Positions 1-8,853 of a DNA stretch of 15,648 bases are shown here, in pieces. The notes under the pieces are model-generated. The model was not told the origin of the DNA and did not search any database. It worked only from the letters and a program-made list of their open reading frames with translations. The DNA is from Symbiodinium natans (Eukaryota; Sar; Dinophyceae; Suessiales; Symbiodiniaceae). Each line of letters starts with the position of its first letter. Position 1 is the stretch's first letter. The translations under genes and the position numbers were made by a program. The DNA is taken from positions 188,001-203,648 of the forward strand of contig CAJNDS010000182.1 in NCBI GenBank assembly GCA_905221605.1, given 5' to 3'.

Positions 1-175
1 ACATGGGGGTCGTGCTGGGCTTTGTGCACGCTTGACCACGCTGTCTACTGTTTTCCTCTGTTTTTTGGTTGGTTTAGGGGCAAGATCTTTTGGGCTCACA
101 GTGGAGGGTTTAGGGTTTGGGGCTTGAGGGTAGAGACCTTTTGAGGTTTTTTGGGATTTGGGGTTTAGGGTTTAA
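1..175. repeat. Left flank: degenerate TTTAGGG-like host DNA
   Basis: G/T-rich sequence with short runs such as GGGTTTAGGGTTT but no perfect telomeric array. A 25-bp stretch at 87-111 recurs identically at 12822-12846 just beyond the right end of the element. The sequence immediately left of the element (153-175) resembles 12909-12931. The element therefore seems to have inserted into a locally repeated host unit. I see no gene here. TTTAGGG is the telomeric repeat type known from dinoflagellates and plants, but this copy is degenerate and probably interstitial. Confidence 0.6.
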
Positions 176-324
176 GCTTCGGGTTTTTGTTTCCCGTGTG
201 TTTTCCCACGAGTGAATCATGCACCGTAATTTGCCATACGCCTAAACAAGCCTTGCACAGCTGGAGCATCTCCGGCTCTCAGCTGGCCTTGACCTAACCC
301 CTAGGTGGGGCCTTCTGCTTTTCG
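176..324 (+). repeat. Split direct repeat A1 (149 bp)
   Basis: Identical over all 149 bases to 12302-12450; identity breaks on both sides (175 A versus 12301 C; 325 G versus 12451 C). It defines the left end of the element. It probably includes the promoter and transcription start, because the first ORF begins 84 bp beyond it. It holds an imperfect inverted repeat (258-285) and a CCCCTAGGTGGGG near-palindrome at its right side. Confidence 0.9.
258..285 (+). other. Imperfect hairpin inside repeat A (also at 12384-12411)
   Basis: CAGCTGGAGC at 258-267 pairs with GCTCTCAGCTG at 275-285 with one bulged base and a 7-base loop. Since the A copies are identical, the same structure lies at 12384-12411. 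It could act in RNA folding or as a recombinase recognition arm; neither can be tested from sequence alone. Confidence 0.45.
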
Positions 325-407
325 GTCAAGGCCTTCTACGCTCTTAGTCCTTTCTAGAGCCTCCAGGCCTCGTAATCCTGGTGTTTTTGTAGCTTGCACG
401 TCCAGCC
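325..407 (+). other. Putative 5' leader between A1 and first ORF
   Basis: An 83-bp non-coding stretch from the end of A1 to the first ATG. That ATG is in a good context (CAGCCATGG). A small CCAGG/CCTGG inverted repeat lies around 363-381. No other signal was recognised. Confidence 0.4.
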
Positions 408-1372
408 ATGGCCTACCGTGCGAGCATGCCCATCCGCACAGAAGTTCGCAGCTCTTCAGATAGCGGACGCCACGACTACGTCCTCGAGTGGGACGATTTG
501 GTCTACTTGCACTTGAACAGACTGGCCCTGTTTGCACAACCTGCCCAAGATGACTACGCCGCGCCTTGCCCTGGCTACGAGCCAGGCCCTGAGGATACCA
601 CCCCGCCGGTTCGCTTCAGGACACGCACTGCGCCCACTTCTGCACAGACCAGCACGCCTGGACCAGCGATGCACACTCCTCTTGGAGCCTCTGATTTGCC
701 TACTACAATGGATGCACATATGGGCCCTACTGAGCCCCATCCTGGAGCTACGAGATCTACTCCTCTTGGAGCTTTCAGCTCAGCTTCTGCAAGTGATGCA
801 CCTATGGGTCCCGCTGGGCCCCCCTTTGAAGCTAAGCGTGACACTCCTCTTGGAGCCTCCGACATGCCTTCTACAGCCAATGACTTCATGCCTTCAAAGC
901 CCAACGAGCCTCACGACCTAGTGCACATAAGGTCTCTGCTCGTATATATGCACAATCACCTGGCCTGCCAAGACGCAATGGGCCGCACTCTGATGCAGGC
1001 AGAGGAATCCAGACGCCTGGAGCTGCACGCAGTCTCTGCCCAACTGCAGGAAATACGCACCAGCCTGACCTTCGCCCAGCAGGCCTACGCCGACCTCAGG
1101 CATGAGCTCGACAGCATCGCAATCGCATTCGCACAGAAGCAGAGATGTCAAGCCTTAGGGAAGCCTTGGGGCCCATGCCCTCCCAAATCAATACCCTCAA
1201 GCGTATTGCAATACTGCCTTACAATGCACATCTTCAGGCCCTGCGTACCTTTCAGGTCCCGGCGAACAGGTGGGAAGAGGCAAATCCCCATGCCCTGTTG
1301 CGTAGAGAGCTTCTACACCTAGAGGATCGCCTTCTTCGCCTAGAAGCTGCACAGCCCCCCGTGTGGTTCTGA
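408..1372 (+). pseudogene. Retroelement ORF-A: 28-aa repeat and coiled-coil-like protein, one frame break
   Basis: No family recognised. The ATG at 408 has a strong Kozak-like context. The first frame runs about 245 codons and contains three copies of a 28-residue repeat starting TPLGA (about residues 90-173). A hydrophilic helical segment rich in Leu, Gln and Glu follows (about residues 175-245) and looks like a coiled coil. Near 1131-1145 the helical character moves into the -1 frame, which continues from 1142 (EMSSLREAL...) through more Leu/Arg/Glu helix to TGA at 1370-1372. Left uncorrected, the first frame instead ends at 1322 in sequence of different character. As the first ORF, with a self-association-like helix, it could be structural, but the CCCH protein at 7588 is a better Gag candidate. 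The break could be mutation, sequencing error or -1 frameshifting. Confidence 0.55.
675..926 (+). repeat. Three tandem 84-bp units in ORF-A
   Basis: ACTCCTCTTGGAG starts at 675, 759 and 843, an exact 84-bp (28-codon) spacing. The units are degenerate elsewhere (TPLGASDLP, TPLGAFSSA, TPLGASDMP). The third loses similarity towards its end. The frame is preserved, which fits in-frame duplication within a coding sequence. Confidence 0.8.
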
Positions 1373-1447
1373 TACTTCTCGCAGTTATCGGCTCTTAGCA
1401 TTTTCACAGGACCCCCTTGACTAGCCTTGTCGAGCCACGCCGTGCCC

Positions 1448-2168
1448 ATGCCCCCTCAGCCTAAAAGCCCAGCCTTCCAACCCTGCCCCTGGAATGTCCA
1501 GGATTGGAGTGGCACCGAGGACAGCAGCGACACATGCCCAGACGCCTCAGCGTCCTCAGCGCAAGAGCCCTTCACACACAGCTTCGCTCTTGCACAGGTC
1601 AGGCTGCCTCACCAGGTCAGACTGCCTACAACAGCACCAACGCTGCCACAGCCAAAAATAGCCCTAACCCGCCTGCCGACCCTAACACGCCCATACCCTG
1701 GCCTAAGCCTAAGCCTCCGCCGCCACAGCACCTGCTGTCCAATGCTGGCTCCATATACTGCCCCCGCTGCCTGCTGGCCCCAGATCGGCACAGCACCAAT
1801 TCTCCGCCTTGCCCATGCAGAGCTTCTGCTCCCGCTATCAAAACCGCACATGCCGCCGACAGTGTGCCTTGCATATGTCAGCACTGCAACGCGCCCATGC
1901 CCACGTGTTCGCTCTACATGGTCTACCCGCGCAGGCGCTCATGCCCATAGTTGTACAGGCCAGACACCTCTTTGGCCTCAGCAACATACTGGCCTGCCTC
2001 TGGGCCCACATTAGCCCACAAGACCGCCGCTCATTCCACGTCATTGACTGGTGGTCTGCCGCCGACGCCCGCTGGTATTTGGCAGGCCTGCCAATGCCTG
2101 ACTCGGATGATTACTCCGACCATGGCCTTTCATCGGGCACAAGCGCCGCTGCCTCAGTGGGTGCCTAG
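1448..2168 (+). pseudogene. Poorly resolved Pro/Cys-rich coding remnants
   Basis: Three overlapping frames each hold a protein-like stretch. From ATG 1448, an acidic segment (VQDWSGTEDSSDTCPD) is followed by Pro-rich sequence. In the next -1 frame, about 1640-1900 reads Pro/Lys-rich sequence and then a Cys-rich patch (YCPRC, CPC, CICQHC). In the next -1 frame, about 1890-2168 reads a Trp/Asp-rich end with WAHISPQDRR, VIDWWSAADARWYLAGLP and MPDSDDYSD before TAG at 2166. One gene with two successive -1 lesions would explain this, but GC-rich DNA leaves many frames open and I cannot prove it. The Cys pairs might bind zinc. No family recognised. Confidence 0.25.
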
Positions 2169-2699
2169 CCCATGCCGGTGCCTCGCGTGAGCACCTTTCT
2201 GCCTATCCTTTTGCACGTGCCTACCGGGACTCACGTCGCCATGCCGCACCCGACTCACGCCAATGCTCTGTGAGCCGCACGCTGCCTTGCCTAGTGCCCC
2301 CCCATGTACTGGTTGTCCTTGGACCCGCCCATCCTACCCCTTGCCTGCAGGTACCTACGCCTTCGAGCTCGGCATCGACTTCATGTACATCAAGGTTGCC
2401 AGTTGCCACCTTATTCTGCCTACTTGTTGCACACCGCCCTGAGAGTTGCTGACCAGTTGGTGTTCACATTTCTTCACTGTCAGGCCAATACGCACTTTCT
2501 GCCTGCCTCTCTCGCACGACTTCAAGGCCGGCTGTGCTCTTGCAGTCGTTCGTGAGTGTTGTTGCCGCACATGCCTTGTCCTCTGCACGCGGACATGCCT
2601 GCCCATGCAATTTCTGGAGCCATACCTTGCTGCTTTCAGCGCCGCTTTCACAGCTTCAAGCCTCCCCAGATTCCGTGTTTGCCCATTCTCTCGCCCAGA
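2169..2699 (+). other. Inter-ORF region, no convincing gene
   Basis: About 530 bp with only short or low-quality frames. At about 2348-2392, right after CTTGCCTGCAG, one frame reads GTYAFELGIDFMYIK, which looks coding but stops 45 bases later. The CTGCAG/GTACC junction resembles a splice acceptor, and a similar CTGCAGGTGCC lies at 4839-4849. I could not link these to a gene model. Confidence 0.35.
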
Positions 2700-4444
2700 A
2701 TGGACACTGCCGACATTCAGGGAAAGCTGCTGGCCTACTTCAACCAGCTCAGCCCCGAAGCCCGCGACCGCCTCCTTGCCAGTGCCCCTGCCCAGGAGGT
2801 ACAGCCTCAACCCGCCTCGGGTGCAGGCAATGCCCAGCCGGGACAGACACTGCCCACCAAGGCCCCGCCACCGGTGGTCACTGGCCAAGCCCAAGCCCAA
2901 TCGCCTGAATCGGACTCGACGCCCCATCCAGCCCCGGATGCCTCAGCCTCGTCTTTGCTCGCAGACGAGCTAGCCGATGAAGAAGTCAGCCTCCACCCGC
3001 CGCGGGCAAAAGGTGAAAGCCCCCAGCCCAAAGCCTATCCTGGTCGCCCGACCAGATCCGCCGAGCCCATGGGGATGGCCGCGTCATTCCCAGCCTAGTT
3101 TTCAAGAAGGATGGAGTCAAAGTGCCTGAGGCGCTCGTGAAGCACATCGCCAACACGCTCCCCTCGACAGAGGCCGAGACAAGCCCATCTGCCCAGCCTG
3201 GCCCACTGCCCTCGGTCTCCGAGACCCGCCCAGCCTGGGCCGACATCCAAGAGGATGAGGCCCTCAACAAGCCCTTGCCCATTAGCTCCAGCGACGAGGA
3301 CAGCCCTGTGATCGAGGAGGTCATGGGTTTCGGGGGTGTGCCTATTGCCATGCCCAAGATTGTCAGCCCATGGCCACCCAAGCAGCCCAAAGCACCTGCG
3401 CCCGCAGAATCACAGGTGCCGCCCGCCCCTCCTGCCAAGAGTACCCCGCCCAGCCCGGGGCAGAGCTCGCCCTCCGAGCCCACCAGCAAGGCTGCGCCGG
3501 AGCCAGAAGCCTGCCCATCTGCCTCGCCGACCAAGCCCAACCTTCGCATGACCATGGTCTACGAAGGCAGGACCTGGCACAACTTTTGGGGGCAGGACCC
3601 GCCGGCCAACGCCATCTCGGTGGACTGGGATTCCTTCTGATTCACTCTCGAGGAAGAGCCCACGGCAGCCCAGCCCAAAGGTCCTCCTTCCTGCCCACCG
3701 CCTGCACACCCGCCTCAGCAGGCCCAAGAAGCCCAGCAGCCGCCGGGGACCAAGGCCCCGCCGCCGCCTATGCCGCAAGAGCCAGAACCAGCCCACAAAA
3801 AGATCAAATGCTCCGTCTTCGGAGCGGATGGCTGGATCCTCAGGAAGGACCAGAGGGGTCGGGTGCACATCACAGAAGCCGACTACGCCAGCCTAGTTGC
3901 CCATGCCGACCAGGGAGACCCCCGAGCCCAGGAAGTGCGCTCCTTGGGGTTCAACATTTGGGCCCCGCAATTTGTTGCGGGCCCAGTGGTGCCTTTCTCC
4001 ATTATCAGCCCACCGCCTACACAGACGCAGTCGGCCCCCGCCCAGGAAGCCAACACCTCGCCCCCCACTGCCCAAGAGCAGACGGACTCGCAGCACGCCC
4101 AGACCCAGGATGACTTCACGGACCTACTCGGCCTAGGGCAAGACTCCTCGGATCGAGGCCTCCGCAACCCCTTCCCGAACCCACAGCGCACAGGAGGGGA
4201 TTTCCGGCCCAAGGCAACCAGTGCCAGGTCCATGCCCTGCCCACACTTGCTGATTACGCCCAACGCCGATAGACGCTACCGAGGCACCCTCATCATGCCC
4301 AGTGTGTGCCTACCAGATACTTTCAATCTGGCGCCTCTACGTGGACCATCGAGACCGCCTACGATGCATGCGCCCATGCTCAACACGCCCACACTGCCCC
4401 TTTGGCCTCGTGTGTGCACAGATTATGTCGGACACCGACAGTGA
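2700..4444 (+). pseudogene. Retroelement ORF-B: Pro-rich protein of unknown function, frameshift and internal TGA
   Basis: Probable start ATG 2700 (MDTADIQGKLLAYFNQ), giving a short amphipathic helix and then a long Pro/Ala/Glu-rich, likely disordered region. Around 3045-3075 the protein-like reading moves from the first frame (which stops at 3096-3098) to the -1 frame, where GDGRVIPSLVFKKDGVKV is clearly coding-like. That frame is closed once by TGA at 3638-3640, after TWHNFWGQDPPANAISVDWD, but continues open directly beyond it to 4444. A compact region around 3800-3990 (KKIKCSVFGADGWILRKD, then VHITEADYASLVAHADQGD) looks like a small folded domain. The corrected length would be near 580 residues. 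No homologue recognised. Its place in the element suggests an accessory or structural role. Confidence 0.5.
3638..3640 (+). other. In-frame TGA inside ORF-B
   Basis: The frame stays open for at least 170 codons upstream and 267 codons downstream of this single TGA, with similar Pro-rich composition on both sides. It is a nonsense mutation, a readthrough site or a sequence error. Confidence 0.7.
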
Positions 4445-4532
4445 GCATTTGGATCACCTGTGCAGCCGCTGCGTGGAGTTCCGCAGAGCCCACGAAGACC
4501 CATGGGGCTGGTTCCACGCCTACGCGCCCTAA
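4425..4532 (+). CDS. Possible 35-residue acidic/Cys peptide
   Basis: ATG 4425 opens a short frame (MSDTDSEHLDHLCSRC, ending DPWGWFHAYAP) overlapping the end of ORF-B by 20 bp in another frame. It has a Cys-x2-Cys pair. The acidic start recalls MPDSDDYSD at the end of the 1448-2168 remnants. It could be a C-terminal continuation of ORF-B after a frame change, or chance. No function assigned. Confidence 0.2.
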   Translation: MSDTDSEHLDHLCSRCVEFRRAHEDPWGWFHAYAP

Positions 4533-4998
4533 AGCCTTGGCAACACGCCAGCATTTTCCCTAATGGCATCGCCTATGCCTTGCCGCCCAGCGTGCCCAAA
4601 CCTGGCAGCCCTAGCCCATTCTCGACCCAAGAATTGGGCCTTGTTTTGCATCCGCCGCCGGCCCGAATAGGGAAAAAAGGAGGGTGTGCCAATTTCAGAA
4701 CCATGTTCACACATGCGACCAGTTGGCCTTATTTAGCTCCCATGCTTACCTGATGCAGGTGCCCACCATCGAGCCCTTCGAGATGCAGCCGAAGCCCTGT
4801 CTCTTCACACTCCGAGAAAAGCCTCCTGCCCGTTTCTCTGCAGGTGCCTAGTTCAGCTTCCTTCGCAGGATTGCCGCTTTCAGTAACGCCTCCACATGCA
4901 AGGAGCGCCTATCATCAGCATTCTGTGAGCCACCCTCTCTGCAGCAATTTTACTCAAGCCGCCAGGAACATGTTTCCGGGCCACAAGCCACGTGTTGA
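4533..4998 (+). other. Inter-ORF region with broken frame upstream of the recombinase
   Basis: No intact gene. A short frame from ATG 4753 (MQVPTIEPFEMQPKP...) ends at TAG 4849-4851. The same frame is open again to TGA 4996-4998, then open to 5617 as the recombinase N-terminal segment. The recombinase protein may therefore once have started at 4753, with two nonsense codons now breaking it. The evidence is only frame continuity and protein-like composition. Confidence 0.3.
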
Positions 4999-7438
4999 CT
5001 GGAGCCCAACTCCCAGTCGAAAGAAGCCCATAGTGGGTATTTAAGCCCTAACCCGCCCTCCCCAGCCTCCCTGCCGGGACTTTCGATCGATCTCCTTTCC
5101 GAGATCGAGCCCGACCTCGACCCGATCGAGGACTGGGACCCACAACAAGCTCCCTCGAGCACTGGACCCGATCCCATCGAGGACTGGTCCCCAGAAAATG
5201 AGGCTTCATCGCACGCTTGCCCCCCGCAGCAAGCCAGCACGCCTGGGCCGGCCTCCGACTCCTCTCCCTCCTGGGAGGTGCTCGGGGCGGAATCGGTCAT
5301 TCCGGGTTTTCAGCCCTGCACAAGGGCCGCCATCTCAGTCGCAAACTTGTCCCAGCATCTGCCCAAGCCGGTCCTAAAATGCGTGGAAGACGCCCGGTGC
5401 AAGCACCGCATAGCACAGCCTCCCTACTCCTGCCCCTGTCCGCCTGGCCCCAGCCACTGTGCAAGTCCCCACGCTCGGGGCCCGTTCCGAAACACACTGT
5501 TCGCACGCTTGGAGGCCCAGCCCCTCCGGCATGCCCCAAGAAATTTCAGACATGCTGGCATGCCACGGCTCCGCTGCCCAAGCCCCCCCCTAAGCCTGCT
5601 CCCGCTAGTGCCTACCTGAATAAGCCTAAGCCTCTACCGGCTCAGCCACCGACAACGCCTAACCCCGCCAGCTCCCCTGCGCCGGAAATCGAAGCACCAT
5701 CGAAGCGCCAAGAGCCAATCGTTCACCAACAACGTTTGGGGCCACCTCGCCTTCAAACGATGCTTGCCAAGGAAGATGCTCGCAAACTAGAGTGCAACCG
5801 AATTTGGCTGCTCCTCCTGGACAAGCTGAGGGACACCAGCTCCCTCTGGACTGAGACGACCCATTCTCTCACGCCTGAGAGACTTCGGGTCCGAGCCATC
5901 TCAGCCTACGCCGCCTCCAGCCTCGAGGCCTACCTGTCCAGATGCACCAGATTCTTAGACTTTCTGCAGGCACACAACATAGCCTTTTCAACGCTATCCC
6001 TGGTGGAGCTCGCCGACTACCTCGAGGCCGCCTTCGCCTCCCTTGCCCAAGACAGGGACGTGTGCCAAATCTCGCCCAAGACAACCATCAAAGCCCTGTC
6101 TTGGTTATCGCGCATGGCTCAGGTGCATCACCTGCTGGAGCTACTCAGCAATCCACTCATTTCAGCCTACAGAATCGACTCTAAGCCAGAGATCGCAAAG
6201 AAGCCCTGCCCATTCCCATGGCATGCATCGTGGCATGGGAACGCCTCGTTTGCAAATCGTCCACCGGTACCCAAATGGTCCTACTGCTCGGAGCCTTCCT
6301 TTTGGCCTACCACGCATGCCTACGATTCGGCGACCTACAACGCATTCGCCTAAGCAGCCTCAGCTTGACAATGCAGGCCCTCCGTGGAATTTGTTGGACG
6401 ACCAAAACCTCCAGGTCGGGACAACCCTTCGCAGTAACCCTGACCGGCATATCAGGAAGAGGGCCTTCGACCTCGTGGTGCCTAGCCTACCTCACACGCC
6501 TACACGCCTCTTGGCTCGCAACGGAACGTTTCTGGGGCTCTCCATCCCAACCGGATTTCATGCTGCCCATCCTGCCAAATTGGGCCAACCCATCTCAAGC
6601 CGGGGTTGCATTCCAATCGCCCATGTCCTACACCCAGGCTTTGCCAGCACTGCGCTCTGCGCTGCAGCTCCACGAAGAAGCCTCGCCAGACGCCCTCGAC
6701 GCCCAGGAAGCACTCAACTTCACCCTACACGGCCTCAAAGTGGGGCTCCTTAGCCCAGCCAAGCAACTCAGGCTGCCTGCCGACCCGCGCCGGAAGGCGG
6801 GCCACCACAAGGTCAGCTCCGAGTTGTACGGGAGGGACGACACAATCGACAGCCTATGGGTACAGGCCTCGGTGGCCCACAATGTTTCCACAGGCTGGAG
6901 GCCCACTCGCCCAATAGCCCGCGGGGGACAAGCCCCCACCATTGAGCCCAGCTTTCGGGTGCCGCCGGGCCCTGTGCCTAAATCGATGACAATCAGTCAC
7001 ATGCTGCCCATCATTCCCAGATTCATGTACGCACGTGAGTTTGAGACCCAGGCCGCCATCGATGACGACGCCAACGAGCCCTCCTCGCCCTCACCCTCCA
7101 GGTCCAGCGGGGAACAATCAGCCTCAAAAGATGCCTCCGATGAGTCCACCCTGGACCAAGATTCATAATTTTCCAGTGAGGAAGACAGCCCACACAAAGC
7201 CCCACAGACTCGCCACCCCAAAGCCCCCCTGGACCCGGCCACGGCAATCGTCGCCAATGGACACTGGGGGGCGGTACATCTGGCCCATCCGATCTCAGGC
7301 ACTCACTGGCGCACCGCCTGTGGGATAGTCATGGGGGACGCCGGGGTCATAATGCCTGAGCCTGACCCAGCCAGGATGTGCCGCCACAAAGCCTGCCGCC
7401 TTGCCCTGGACGCCTTCCAGAGCCTGCCTTCAGAGTAA
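4999..7438 (+). pseudogene. Tyrosine recombinase of the retroelement (frame breaks and premature TAA)
   Basis: Likely integrase inserting the circular DNA copy. The N-terminal part (about 4999-5340) is acidic, with two DPIEDW motifs 51 bp apart. A -1 frame change then falls somewhere in 5340-5600. The core-binding domain spans about 5750-6190 (helical, YLSRCTRFLDFLQ). At about 6203 the reading moves -1 again, to 6203-7168. The catalytic domain shows Arg in YHACLRFGDLQ (6323-6325), a beta-hairpin Lys in WTTKTSRSG (6404), HGLK at 6728-6739 where HxxR is usual, GHH near 6800 and the nucleophile Tyr in ELYGRDD (6827-6829). TAA at 7166-7168 interrupts an acidic linker, but the same frame continues to TAA 7436-7438. 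That extension adds a His/Cys-rich tail (NGHWGAVHLAHP, WRTACG, CRHKACR) that looks like a zinc-binding domain. Start position uncertain. Confidence 0.8.
7166..7168 (+). other. In-frame TAA before the recombinase C-terminal domain
   Basis: Acidic Ser-rich linker sequence occurs on both sides of this codon in one frame (STLDQDS, stop, FSSEEDSP). The frame then stays open for 89 codons and ends in a Cys/His-rich module. This favours a nonsense change in a longer ancestral protein. Confidence 0.65.
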
Positions 7439-7587
7439 AATAGGAACGGCCCGCAGTGCATCCATGTTGAGCCAACCCCCTTCCCCCCCAAACCCTCCTG
7501 CCTGCCCGCCCAGGTGCACGCCTACACCGCAGCCGTTGAGACTCTCTCGAGATCACCGCGTACCCCCGCTCCTCTTTCTTCCACGCC

Positions 7588-8853
7588 ATGGACTGCCCAG
7601 ACGCCTTCCGAGACTTGCTCAAGGAGTGTCGGGTACACGCCTCGCTGTGCAGCGCCATCTCGGATGGCGGGTACCAGTCCATGTCGGACTTCGCCTGTGC
7701 CTTCCCGTGTGTGGAAGCCCTCAATCCCTTCATACACGCCCTGCCTGAGGCAGTCACACAAGAACTCGGCCCAGGAAGCCTAGACTCCTCTGTGGAGATC
7801 GCCCGCCTACGACGCGCCCTGGACAACTGCCACAAGCTGGTCCAGCGGGGGGACGCCCAAGTGCCCACGCCAAGCACAACCCAACTGCCTACGCCCATCA
7901 TGCCTTCGCAGCCTTCACAGTGGATGGAGCACCTGCCACCACGCCTAACTCAAGACATAGTCCAGGATATGGTGGACAAATTCAAGGCAAATTACCCAGG
8001 CGAACTGCTAGATCAAGACAGTATGCCCAGCATCCGCCTACTCAGCCTTGTGCACCACAGCCTAAAGCCCGGGGAGAAGATCCGTTGGATCCCTTGGCAA
8101 TTTCGCCTATCCGCCCGCCAATACCAGGAGCACATGGAAGCCAAGACTGCCAAGCCCTTACGCACAGAAGCCCAAATCATTGCCTCTGCCTTTTTTGATG
8201 AAACCCCAGAAGTGCCCGTAGAGCATATGCGCCTGGCGGCAGCCTGGTTAGACAGGATCCAAACTGTCTTCCGCAACGCCTGGGCCCTCTGTGGGGCCGC
8301 ACACCTGCACAACCTGAAGGCCCTTGACAAAAAGGTCAAGGAGCTTTGCCTGCACCAGCCGGATGCACAGCTAGGCCTAAGAACGCCCACAACGGCCGAG
8401 CTCATCTCTGCCGACAGGAAAATATGGGCCTCGCTGTCGGAACTGGTCGCACAATCATGGAGCCTTGATGACGCCCTACATGAGATCACCTCCATCAGGA
8501 ATGATCTCTCTAGCCTACTGCAGCTACGCCCAAAAATGCAGCCCGACAAAGGTCAGCCCAAGGGCCAAGGCAAGAACGCCGACAGTCCCAACAAGCGCAA
8601 ATCGCCCAACACGCCCCCCCCGCCTCCCAAGGTAGACAAGGGAGCAGAGAGACCGCCTAAGAAGGGGAAGGGGAAAGGGAAGATCACAAATCTTCCGTCC
8701 AACTGGGTTGCCGTGCACAAGGGACAGCCCATTTGCCGCCGCTATCAAAACGGCCAATGCCAACTCAAGGAGTGCAAGTTCGCCCACGTGTGTGCAGTTC
8801 GAGGGTGTGCCCAAAAGCACCCCGCCAACGAGCACGGCAAGCCCAGGACCTGA
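7588..8853 (+). CDS. CCCH zinc-finger Gag-like protein
   Basis: 421 residues from an ATG in good context (CGCCATGGA). Probable nucleocapsid/Gag protein that packages retroelement RNA. The N-terminal and middle parts (about residues 1-310) are largely helical, with no family I can name. A basic Lys/Gly/Pro linker follows (about residues 312-375). The C-terminus holds a CCCH finger (Cys383, Cys391, Cys396, His400; spacing C-x7-C-x4-C-x3-H) and a second Cys/His cluster (Cys402, Cys407, His411, His416). CCCH fingers bind RNA, and such modules replace CCHC knuckles in some retroelement Gags. It lies 149 bp after the end of the recombinase frame. It is in the same frame as the downstream methyltransferase-RT, separated by one TGA, as in Gag-Pol arrangements. 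It is the only large ORF here with no visible internal lesion. Confidence 0.75.
   Translation: MDCPDAFRDLLKECRVHASLCSAISDGGYQSMSDFACAFPCVEALNPFIHALPEAVTQELGPGSLDSSVEIARLRRALDNCHKLVQRGDAQVPTPSTTQLPTPIMPSQPSQWMEHLPPRLTQDIVQDMVDKFKANYPGELLDQDSMPSIRLLSLVHHSLKPGEKIRWIPWQFRLSARQYQEHMEAKTAKPLRTEAQIIASAFFDETPEVPVEHMRLAAAWLDRIQTVFRNAWALCGAAHLHNLKALDKKVKELCLHQPDAQLGLRTPTTAELISADRKIWASLSELVAQSWSLDDALHEITSIRNDLSSLLQLRPKMQPDKGQPKGQGKNADSPNKRKSPNTPPPPPKVDKGAERPPKKGKGKGKITNLPSNWVAVHKGQPICRRYQNGQCQLKECKFAHVCAVRGCAQKHPANEHGKPRT
8851..8853 (+). other. Single TGA between Gag and Pol in one frame
   Basis: Gag ends at this TGA and the same frame continues open to 11991. The next in-frame ATG is only at 8923. Pol may therefore be made by stop readthrough, by internal initiation, or (if this is a mutation) as part of a former fusion. 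Confidence 0.6.

Noticed and set aside
87-100. Dinoflagellate spliced-leader relic (CTTTTGGGCTCACAG)
   Set aside because: Only a partial match to the leader end, with an extra G and mismatched tail; it also recurs as part of the host repeat.
87-111. 25-bp flank identity as a target-site duplication
   Set aside because: It lies 64 bp from the left end but 9 bp from the right end, so it is a host repeat, not a duplicated target.
153-175. True telomere
   Set aside because: Only about two TTTAGGG-type units among degenerate G/T-rich sequence, with more DNA on both sides.
2355-2927. Minus-strand open frame of about 190 codons
   Set aside because: Lies opposite ORF-B and its upstream region in GC-rich DNA. 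It has no recognisable motif, and coding-like composition is on the + strand.
8013-8549. Minus-strand open frame opposite the CCCH Gag
   Set aside because: A shadow of the well-supported + strand Gag; no domain seen.
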